Shown here piece after piece: positions 1 to 5,802 of a stretch of 5,802 bases of DNA. The first letter of the stretch is position 1. Each line of letters begins with the position of its first letter. The notes beneath the pieces are model-generated. The model did not search any database. It was not told the origin of the DNA and saw only the letters and a program-made list of their open reading frames with translations. Source of the stretch: Bacillota bacterium (GTDB taxonomy: Bacteria > Bacillota > Clostridia > DSM-8532); NCBI GenBank assembly GCA_023446675.1, contig JAEXPO010000526.1, positions 1 through 5,802 of the forward strand. Direction: 5' to 3'. The position numbers were made by a program, and so were the translations under genes.

Positions 1-2132
1 GTCCCGAAATCATCCAGCGCGATGCGTATGCCCTTGGTGTTTAACGCAATGAGATTATGCATCACCGCATTAACCGATTCCATAAGGGTGGATTCGGTTA
101 TTTCAAATTCCAGGCAGTCCGGCGGAATATCATAATCCTCCAGAATCCGTATCACGCTTTCAGAGAAATGCCTTTGCATGAGCTGGATAACCGACAGGTT
201 AACGGACATGAGCATATCCGTGTGGCCTCTTTGACGAAGCTCCTTCAAAAAAAGCAAAGCCTTTTTAAGCACCCAGTCTCCCAAAGGAATAATGAGCTTG
301 GACTCTTCGGCGACAGAGATGAATTCTCCCGGCGAAATAAAGGCGCCGTCAGCGGTACGCCAGCGGATTAGGGCCTCCAGGCCTACAATTTTTTGATCCT
401 TGGAACGGTATTGAGGCTGATAAAAAAGGACAAATTCCTCATTCTCCAAAGCCAGCCGAATATTGTTCTGCATGTTCAGGCGTTCAACAAGGGCATTTTT
501 CATTCGCTTGTTATAGAAAATGTATTTGCTCATGCGTTCACCGGCCTTGTACAGTGCGGTATCCGCATTTTTCACCAGCTCGTCGAGGGTTTGGGCGTCC
601 TTGGGGTAAAGGGCGATACCCACGTTTACCTGCAATGAAATGTTGTGATCGTCAATGCGGGTCTGGGCCTCCAGGTGGCGGATAATATCCTCAACGATCT
701 CAATTAAGGACTCGTCCGTCTCATAATCCCACACAAGAAGGGCAAATTCATCCCCTGAAAGCCTTGCGGCATACATATTGGCCGTGCAAAGATTCCGAAG
801 CCTTCCGGAAACACTGATTAATAGCTTGTCCCCGATGGCATGTCCGTAGGAATCGTTGATCAGCTTAAAATTGTCCATGTCGACAAAAACAAGGCTGATA
901 TTTTCCGTAATCTGACAGATCTCCTGGAATTTTTCCTTGAGACGGCTGCGGTTGGCCAGGCCGGTGAGGCTGTCGTAATAGGCCAGCTTTGATATTCTTC
1001 CCTCAATTTCCTTTTTAAAAGTAATATCCGTATGGGCACCGGCCATACGGACCATTTCACCCTTTTTATTCCAAAGGCCTTTTCCCACGGCATAGACCCA
1101 ACGAACGCTATCCTGACCTGTCTTTATTCGATACTCGCATTCATAAAAGGGAGTTTTATTGTCCACATGCTCCTTCCAGGCGCAGCGGGCTTTTTCCGAA
1201 TCCTCGGGAAGGATGTAATGCTGCCAATCCTTAAGCTTATCCATCTTAGAGTTATCCAGTTCAAAAATTTCGTACCATTTATCTGAAAAAAACCGGGTAT
1301 CGGCCATAATATCCCAGTCCCATATACCGATGTTGGAGGCGTCAACCACCAGGTTATGCCGCTCATCCTTGGCCTGAAGGAGCACCTTTTGATGGATGAG
1401 CTCGTCCAGCTGGGATTTGAGCTCTTCCTCCGAGGCTGCCAGTTCCTCATAAACCGCAGACAGCTCCTCGTGCTTTTCCATAAGATTACGCTGAGCCATG
1501 GCCCTTTGGGTTATATCCACGCCAATGATTTCATAAATATCGGGCTCATTCTTCATGACCTTGGGGCAAATACTCATAAACAGCGTCATTTTTTGCCCGC
1601 CCTTAATGCGAAGTGTCATCTCGAATTTATCCCTCATAGGACCAGGGGTGACACCGTATATAAGATCTTTGAGTTTATCGCTGTCATCTTTCTCCACAAG
1701 GTCAAACAGATTTATTTTATCATCAAGATCCTCCGGCAAATAGCCGGTTAAATGTTGGGCATATTCGTTGAGCCCTTTGACAAGACCCGTTTTGTCAATG
1801 CTGATTATAATGATATTGGCCGTATCAATGGCTTTATTTAATAGTCTTTGATTTCGATTAAGACTGCGGTTTAAAAGCATCAATGTGGATGTGAGGCTTA
1901 TGATGGCAAACACAAGTGTACCTGATATGCATGCTGCAAAAAGAGGAAGCTGCCGTATACTCATCGGTATCCCTGACCCTGCGGCGGGAGTTAAGCCTTG
2001 AAAAGACTCATTCAGCCAGAACCTGAGGAGGCTCCATACCGAAAGATAGGTTAAAAATCCCAGCGCTACAGAAATCAAAAGAGCCAGCACGTACTTTCTC
2101 AATGAAGAGAACCGCTTTATGTATACCTTCAT
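1..2132 (-). CDS. Membrane-anchored PAS-PAS-GGDEF-EAL cyclic-di-GMP signalling protein (3' end cut by the window)
   Basis: The frame is open from an ATG at 2130-2132 to the left edge, giving 710 complete residues. I translated it by eye and found no frameshift. Two hydrophobic segments (about 14-36 and 62-87) flank a short loop, so the rest is probably cytoplasmic. A first PAS domain spans about 97-210 and ends in 'GVDIT'. A Glu-rich helical linker follows (about 214-258), then a second PAS of the PAS_3 type (about 262-375, 'GIWDWD' to 'GAHTDIT'). The GGDEF domain starts near 383 ('YYDSLTGLANR'), with 'VDMDNFK' at 417-423, N426, D435 and the signature as SGDEF at 459-463. The position of the usual inhibitory RxxD site reads TANM (450-453), so that site is absent. 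The EAL domain starts near 553 and keeps EAL (586-588), an NLS motif, 'EITES' and 'DDFG' (707-710), where the window ends. About 150 residues are probably missing. By family, GGDEF makes c-di-GMP from GTP and EAL hydrolyses it to pGpG. Both catalytic cores look intact as far as seen; which activity dominates cannot be told. The PAS ligand is unknown. No alternative start lies between the ATG and an upstream in-frame TAA. Confidence 0.95.
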   Translation of the reverse strand, partial: MKVYIKRFSSLRKYVLALLISVALGFLTYLSVWSLLRFWLNESFQGLTPAAGSGIPMSIRQLPLFAACISGTLVFAIISLTSTLMLLNRSLNRNQRLLNKAIDTANIIIISIDKTGLVKGLNEYAQHLTGYLPEDLDDKINLFDLVEKDDSDKLKDLIYGVTPGPMRDKFEMTLRIKGGQKMTLFMSICPKVMKNEPDIYEIIGVDITQRAMAQRNLMEKHEELSAVYEELAASEEELKSQLDELIHQKVLLQAKDERHNLVVDASNIGIWDWDIMADTRFFSDKWYEIFELDNSKMDKLKDWQHYILPEDSEKARCAWKEHVDNKTPFYECEYRIKTGQDSVRWVYAVGKGLWNKKGEMVRMAGAHTDITFKKEIEGRISKLAYYDSLTGLANRSRLKEKFQEICQITENISLVFVDMDNFKLINDSYGHAIGDKLLISVSGRLRNLCTANMYAARLSGDEFALLVWDYETDESLIEIVEDIIRHLEAQTRIDDHNISLQVNVGIALYPKDAQTLDELVKNADTALYKAGERMSKYIFYNKRMKNALVERLNMQNNIRLALENEEFVLFYQPQYRSKDQKIVGLEALIRWRTADGAFISPGEFISVAEESKLIIPLGDWVLKKALLFLKELRQRGHTDMLMSVNLSVIQLMQRHFSESVIRILEDYDIPPDCLEFEITESTLMESVNAVMHNLIALNTKGIRIALDDFG

Positions 2133-2304
2133 AGATGCCCCCTGCAGCAGTCTTAAAGTTTAACCAGGCTACTAATATTGTCAGTTTACGAACAAAGATA
2201 CTCTTTTATTGTAAACCTAATATAAGTACCATCGAAATATCATTTTCAAACAAAATTTCAGAAAATCTTTTTGAGGTAAAAGAAGAAATGAACAGGAGAC
2301 CTCC
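2133..2304. other. AT-rich intergenic gap between the second MCP and the GGDEF-EAL gene
   Basis: This is the only sizeable gap in the window (172 bp), clearly richer in A and T than the genes on either side. It holds the GGDEF-EAL ribosome-binding site at its left end. At its right end, overlapping the MCP stop codon, is a 5-bp inverted repeat with a 2-base spacer (2294-2305), too tight for a good hairpin and not followed by a clean U run. I see no c-di-GMP riboswitch, no sigma-D type flagellar promoter and no convincing sigma-A promoter. It may carry a weak promoter or simply be read through from the MCP. Confidence 0.5.
2138..2143 (-). promoter_or_regulatory. Ribosome-binding site of the GGDEF-EAL gene
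   Basis: On the minus strand this reads AGGGGG and ends 5 bases before the ATG at 2132. It supports that ATG as the start. Confidence 0.7.
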
Positions 2305-4026
2305 TTAATCAGCAAGTATAAAGCCTTCTACAGCCAGCATGAGACCGGCGGATTCCTTTTTGACAAAAACGGATTTTTCATGAACCTCCTCAGCGAGAGT
2401 GGAAACCTCTCCTGCCCGTCCGGCGATATGCTCGGCCTCGGCGGCAGCCTGATGATAAGCAGAATTGAGTTGTTCTGTCTGGGACACGATATTCTTGAGC
2501 TCCCCCAGCACCTGACAGGCGGAAGCATCCAGTTCGTCGGCAACTTTGTTAAGACTCAAGGCGTCCTCTTCATAGCAGCGGCCCGTTCTCACAAGGCTTT
2601 CATAATCCTGGAGCATGCTGCTCTCCGTAAAGGAAAGGAGCTTTTCGGAATTACTCCTTAAATTCTCAACAGAAGAAAGCATAACAGGGGTCAGACCCAC
2701 AATTTCACCGGCCAGCTTTTTGGAAAACTGAGCAAGCTTACCCACTTCATCTGCCACAACAGCAAAGCTTCTCCCCTGTTCTCCCGCACGCGCGGCTTCA
2801 ATGGAAGCGTTAAGGGCAAGAAGTCCTGTTCGTGAGGCCGCCTCCATACATTCCTGTGCAAGGCGGGAGATGGTTTCAACGGATCCGGCCCGGCTGATGG
2901 CGCTTTCCAGCTCGTCCTTCACCTCTTTGTATACGGCCTGATTTCTATCCCGGGATGCAGCCGCTTCCCCGTTTATTGCTATGGCTCTCTGCCGAATGCC
3001 TGCGGCAAGCATTGCACTTTCCCTGGCTTTTTCCGCAAGCTCACCCATAACCGAACCGATATCCCCGGCTGAGCGGTGAATGACTTCCGCGGAGGAGGCC
3101 GAAAGCTCCAGGTAGGCGGTCAGTTCTTCGGTAGACCGGTAAATATCACCGGCATCCGTTGTTAAATGAGCAATGCGGGACAGGGTCTCTTCGGAAATGT
3201 GGTCCATGGCCACAGCGTTTTTCTTTACGAAGCCGATAGCCGTTTGAATGGCTGCCTGCATGATTTTAACCGCCTGGGACATACGCCCCAGATCACCTCC
3301 CTGCTTTAAAACAGACGCGGGCAGGCCTGCGGCGAAATTCCCCTTCTCAATATGACTTAAATGCTGGACCAGTTGATTTAAAGGCTTTGCAATGGAAAGG
3401 GCTATGATAAGGGATAAAAGAATACCTCCTATGACGAGCCCCGCAAGAGTATAAAACATCAATTGAAGTGTATTTTTCCCCAGAGTCTGGCTTTCAGTAT
3501 ACTTCATTTCAGCAAGGGAGCCGGTATAGTTTTTATAGGTCTTTATGGCGGTGAACAGCTCCGGACTTCCCGCAAAGGTTGTATCAAGCGCAGATTCATC
3601 CTTTATTTTTTCTCTGCTGATGCGGCGTATAACCTCTTTTTTTCCTTCCGACCAATCGTTGATTACCTGACTAAGCGCTCCCAACGCCTGGGCTTGCTCC
3701 TCATTTTCATTTAGTGAGGTCAGTGCGTTGAGGCGGGAGTTGAGAAAAATAAACTGTTCATCAATGGCTGTGAGCCTTTTAAGGTATTCCTTGCCCTTAT
3801 CCCCATAGGCCGCCAGATAAAAGACATGCTCATCAATCGTGTGGGCGGCATCCTGAAGTGACGCCACAAGCTCATTGGCCTTAAGTGTTCTGAAGTAAAG
3901 GTCGTCCATATTTTTTTGGATACGGTTCAGCCCCATCTGACCGATAAATCCTATGATGAGAGAAAACAGGATGAGCACAACCGTCAAAAAAACCAGTCTG
4001 CCAACTATTCGCATTCTTTTCAGCAT
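2305..4026 (-). CDS. Methyl-accepting chemotaxis protein with four-helix-bundle type sensor and divergent signalling tip
   Basis: Complete receptor of 573 residues. TM1 lies at about 8-29 after a short basic N-terminus. The extracytoplasmic region (about 31-187) is all-helical in character, with a membrane-proximal '[11 protein letters not shown]' stretch typical of 4HB_MCP sensors. TM2 is at about 188-212, followed by HAMP (about 212-263, 'AKPLNQLV') and the coiled-coil signalling domain to the end. The tip (399-429) keeps the main family contacts: L405, N406, E410, R413, E416 and F421. It departs from the near-invariant consensus at R399 (usually Gln), G401 (Asn), S408 (Ala), S420 (Gly) and G429 (Arg). 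The main methylation-site consensus is broken: '[10 protein letters not shown]' at 309-318 has Ala where the first Glu/Gln of the pair should be. About 158 residues follow the tip, fitting the 44-heptad class. There is no C-terminal CheR-tethering pentapeptide. Family role: ligand binding outside modulates CheA kinase through CheW. The ligand is unknown. It lies 50 bp after the microprotein gene and is probably in the same operon as it and the upstream MCP. Confidence 0.93.
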   Translation of the reverse strand: MLKRMRIVGRLVFLTVVLILFSLIIGFIGQMGLNRIQKNMDDLYFRTLKANELVASLQDAAHTIDEHVFYLAAYGDKGKEYLKRLTAIDEQFIFLNSRLNALTSLNENEEQAQALGALSQVINDWSEGKKEVIRRISREKIKDESALDTTFAGSPELFTAIKTYKNYTGSLAEMKYTESQTLGKNTLQLMFYTLAGLVIGGILLSLIIALSIAKPLNQLVQHLSHIEKGNFAAGLPASVLKQGGDLGRMSQAVKIMQAAIQTAIGFVKKNAVAMDHISEETLSRIAHLTTDAGDIYRSTEELTAYLELSASSAEVIHRSAGDIGSVMGELAEKARESAMLAAGIRQRAIAINGEAAASRDRNQAVYKEVKDELESAISRAGSVETISRLAQECMEAASRTGLLALNASIEAARAGEQGRSFAVVADEVGKLAQFSKKLAGEIVGLTPVMLSSVENLRSNSEKLLSFTESSMLQDYESLVRTGRCYEEDALSLNKVADELDASACQVLGELKNIVSQTEQLNSAYHQAAAEAEHIAGRAGEVSTLAEEVHEKSVFVKKESAGLMLAVEGFILAD

Positions 4027-4032
4027 AAACCG

Positions 4033-4037
4033 CTCCT
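4033..4037 (-). promoter_or_regulatory. Ribosome-binding site of the second MCP gene
   Basis: AGGAG on the minus strand, 6 bases before the ATG at 4026. This is a near-ideal sequence and spacing, and it fixes the MCP start. Confidence 0.8.
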
Positions 4038-4076
4038 GCGCTTTTTTGCTTTCATCTTAGCAGACCTATGTTAAGT

Positions 4077-4241
4077 TCAGGTTGGCTTTGTGTTAAGAGC
4101 AGTCTTTCTCATTTCTTCAACGATTTTTGCGTCTACCTCCGCGCTCTTTTTCAAAACGCTGTCCCAGGTGGTGCTTCTGGATAACAGCATCTCAACAAGC
4201 TCTTGCTGAGCCTGTTCCAATTCATTGCTGTTCATGTTCAT
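4077..4241 (-). CDS. Uncharacterised 54-residue microprotein encoded between two MCP genes
   Basis: I do not recognise this protein. From the ATG at 4239-4241 it is 54 residues, starting MNMNSNELEQ and ending in a TGA at 4077-4079. It is rich in Glu, Lys, Gln and Ala, has no membrane segment, no signal peptide and no cysteine, and one Trp (residue 26). Residues 6-21 and 26-47 look like two amphipathic helices separated by 'SRSTT', so a small helical hairpin or coiled-coil partner is plausible. The frame is open further upstream to an ATG at 4361 that directly abuts the MCP stop codon (TAGATG), which would give 94 residues by translational coupling. I prefer the shorter form. A G-run lies 9 bases before ATG 4241, no good ribosome-binding site precedes ATG 4361, and the extra 40 residues are Lys-rich low-complexity sequence from an A-rich stretch. 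Its place between two receptor genes suggests a chemotaxis-related role, but that is inference only. Confidence 0.55.
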   Translation of the reverse strand: MNMNSNELEQAQQELVEMLLSRSTTWDSVLKKSAEVDAKIVEEMRKTALNTKPT

Positions 4242-4250
4242 ATCTGGTTT

Positions 4251-4256
4251 CCCCCC
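4251..4256 (-). promoter_or_regulatory. Likely ribosome-binding site deciding the microprotein start
   Basis: A run of six G on the minus strand ends 9 bases before the ATG at 4241. It can pair with the anti-Shine-Dalgarno sequence through a G:U pair. It is the main reason to prefer the 54-residue form over the 94-residue one. Confidence 0.45.
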
Positions 4257-4361
4257 AACTTTATCAGGTGTTTTTTTATATTTCACCCTATCCTCATCAC
4301 TGTCTTTTTTCTGTTTTTTTAAGGGTAAAAGCATACCTTTTTTTCCGACAGTGTCTCTCAT

Positions 4362-5802
4362 CTAAATTTTAAACCTGGAGACCAAAAGCTTAAGGCTTTC
4401 TGCTCCCCTGTTATTATCTTCCGCCATTTTTGTTAAATCAACCGTTTTATCCACTATGGCAGTGGTTTTTTGAGCGATATCCTCAACGCCCCGGGCTCCC
4501 TCCTGAATGGTAACGGTTACCTCCCCGATTGCCTTGGCTATATTACTCATTGCCTGATCCAGATTGTGGGATGCTGTTTCAAACTGGCTCATCAGCTCAT
4601 TAATGCTTTCAGCATCTTTATTATACTGCTCACCTAATCCCACCATCTTTTTGTAATCTCTCAAAACAGATTCCTCCAGGAACTTCAGCATCAGCTCCGA
4701 TTGATTCCGCATATTTTCCACAGCCCTTACAACTCCTCCAACCAGCTCCTGTATGCCGGCAGCGGTTCCTGACGACTCATCGGCAAGCTTTCGGATTTCC
4801 TCTGCCACCACGGCAAAGCCTCTGCCTGCGTTGCCTGCTCTGGCCGCTTCTATGGCGGCATTAAGCGCAAGAAGATTTGTTTGTTCGGTTATGTCCAGTA
4901 TGGTGTCAGTAAGGGAGCCAATTTGCTTTATGGTGCCTGATTCCTGAATGGCCTTTTCCATATCGGCCTTTACCTTTTCAAAAAGATTCCTGGCGCTACC
5001 CGCAGAGCTTTGGGACTGGCTTTTAAGGCCTCCTGCCCTATCCGTTATTTGCCCGGATACCAATGCGCCCTCCTGTGCTCTTTGGGCGATACGGCGGATT
5101 TCGTCGTCCACTTCGTTGACCGTTGCCGTAATCTCCTCGGAAGAGGCGGAGGTCTCCTCCATACCGGCCGAAAGCTCCTGGGCTGTGGCTGAATTATCAT
5201 TGGCATTATCCTGAACCTGGGAGGACAGTCTCTTTAAGCTGTCCGCATTTTCCGCCAGAAGCGCCGACACGGACTTAAGCTCGCCTATGGTTTCCCGAAG
5301 TACCTTACGGGTATTAAATACCGACCGGCTTATCAAGCCTGTCTCGTCCTTTTTATTCACCAGATGGGCGTACTTCTCATCATATTTTAAATCCAGCTTT
5401 GCCGTTTTATCCACAAGCTCCGTCAGCTTCCTTATGGGATTTATCATTAAATTGGTACTGACAAGTGAAGCAATTAACGCACCGATTACCGCAATAAGGC
5501 CATAACCCAGCACAAAAAGGCCCATGGCGTTTACAGGCGCCAGCACCTCGTCCTTGTCGCCGGTTAAAACCAGCGTCCACCGGGTTTCCGGCACCACACC
5601 GTAAGCAGACAGCTTCATGACGTTTTTATAAAGATACTCCTCCGAGGTGGTACTTACCTCCTCACCATTCATCACCCGCTTGACCACCCCGTTTATGAGT
5701 TCGTTTTCCACAGGAAGGCCCACTTTATCTGCTGTGGGATGATACAGCATGACACCTTTTTCATCTACAAGATAGGCGTAGCTGGACTTGGTCTCAAGCA
5801 CC
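4362..5802 (-). CDS. Methyl-accepting chemotaxis protein, dCache-type (N-terminus cut by the window)
   Basis: The frame enters from the right edge and ends at the TAG at 4362-4364. About 479 residues are visible (numbered here from the first full codon, a GTG at 5801, which is internal and not a start). Residues 1-90 look like the membrane-distal end of a dCache_1 sensor: '[14 protein letters not shown]', then 'VGLP' and the final strand '[13 protein letters not shown]'. The second membrane segment spans about 94-120, HAMP about 120-172 ('[11 protein letters not shown]'), then the signalling domain. The methylation region is canonical, with two overlapping consensus sites whose Glu pairs are at 215-216 and 222-223. 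The tip (307-339, '[18 protein letters not shown]') is standard apart from Asn at 324, where Glu is more usual. About 155 residues follow the tip, fitting the 44-heptad class of Firmicutes. It ends in 'SRFKI' with no CheR-tethering pentapeptide. The missing part should be TM1 and the first half of the dCache domain. Such sensors often bind amino acids, other small metabolites or carboxylates; the ligand here cannot be inferred. It is the first visible gene of the likely operon. Confidence 0.95.
   Translation of the reverse strand, partial: VLETKSSYAYLVDEKGVMLYHPTADKVGLPVENELINGVVKRVMNGEEVSTTSEEYLYKNVMKLSAYGVVPETRWTLVLTGDKDEVLAPVNAMGLFVLGYGLIAVIGALIASLVSTNLMINPIRKLTELVDKTAKLDLKYDEKYAHLVNKKDETGLISRSVFNTRKVLRETIGELKSVSALLAENADSLKRLSSQVQDNANDNSATAQELSAGMEETSASSEEITATVNEVDDEIRRIAQRAQEGALVSGQITDRAGGLKSQSQSSAGSARNLFEKVKADMEKAIQESGTIKQIGSLTDTILDITEQTNLLALNAAIEAARAGNAGRGFAVVAEEIRKLADESSGTAAGIQELVGGVVRAVENMRNQSELMLKFLEESVLRDYKKMVGLGEQYNKDAESINELMSQFETASHNLDQAMSNIAKAIGEVTVTIQEGARGVEDIAQKTTAIVDKTVDLTKMAEDNNRGAESLKLLVSRFKI

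Noticed and set aside
860..1450. Minus-strand frames at 860-1093 and 1124-1450.
   Set aside because: They overlap the GGDEF-EAL gene in another frame. The true frame carries intact PAS and GGDEF motifs throughout, so these are shadows and not evidence of a frameshift.
57..1751. Several plus-strand open frames (for example 57-371, 393-638, 1032-1286, 1356-1751).
   Set aside because: They lie opposite the continuous PAS-PAS-GGDEF-EAL frame, show no recognisable domain, and are shadows of that gene.
2219..2249. Possible sigma-A promoter on the minus strand (TTGAAA and TATATT).
   Set aside because: The 19-base spacing is too long and such matches are expected by chance in this AT-rich gap.
2294..2305. 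Inverted repeat AGGAG-GT-CTCCT on the minus strand at the MCP stop, considered as a terminator or a ribosome-binding site.
   Set aside because: The 2-base spacer does not allow a stable 5-bp hairpin, there is no clean U tract after it, and no start codon follows at a usable distance.
4321..4346. Small hairpin followed by a T run on the plus strand, resembling a terminator.
   Set aside because: The stem is short with a bulge, and no plus-strand gene ends there. On the minus strand the run is A, not U.
4127..4372. Plus-strand open frame of 81 residues opposite the microprotein.
   Set aside because: Cys- and aromatic-rich composition without motif, and no supporting context. It is the complement of the microprotein region.

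Overview
The window is a tightly packed minus-strand block of signal-transduction genes. Read in the direction of transcription (right to left) it holds: the C-terminal two thirds of a dCache-type methyl-accepting chemotaxis protein (MCP, cut by the right edge); a very small uncharacterised protein; a complete 573-residue MCP with a four-helix-bundle type sensor; and a PAS-PAS-GGDEF-EAL cyclic-di-GMP enzyme cut by the left edge inside its EAL domain. The plus strand has no convincing gene. I see no RNA gene, mobile element, CRISPR array or long repeat.

The proteins suggest a motile or chemotactic Firmicute, most likely of the class Clostridia. Both MCPs have long signalling arms of about 22 heptads on each side of the tip, the length class typical of Bacillus and Clostridium receptors. 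Both share a post-tip segment with a DY...G..Y..DA pattern that I associate with clostridial MCPs. The linker of the GGDEF-EAL protein carries an 'EEL.ASEEEL' helix like those of many clostridial PAS-GGDEF proteins. Base composition is intermediate and ribosome-binding sites are G-rich and well spaced. This does not identify a genus.

Layout: 4362-5802 partial MCP; 4242-4361 Lys-rich/A-rich leader or N-terminal extension; 4077-4241 microprotein; 4027-4076 short spacer with a good ribosome-binding site; 2305-4026 second MCP; 2133-2304 AT-rich gap of 172 bp; 1-2132 GGDEF-EAL protein. The short spacers between the first three genes are those of an operon. The gap before the c-di-GMP gene could be read through or could hold its own promoter.

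Inferred joint role: two membrane receptors with different sensor folds feed CheA/CheW arrays, and a membrane-anchored c-di-GMP enzyme next to them could link sensing to the motile/sessile switch. The most unusual items are the second MCP, which has a broken consensus methylation site and several substitutions at its normally near-invariant tip, and the unrecognised microprotein between the two receptors.
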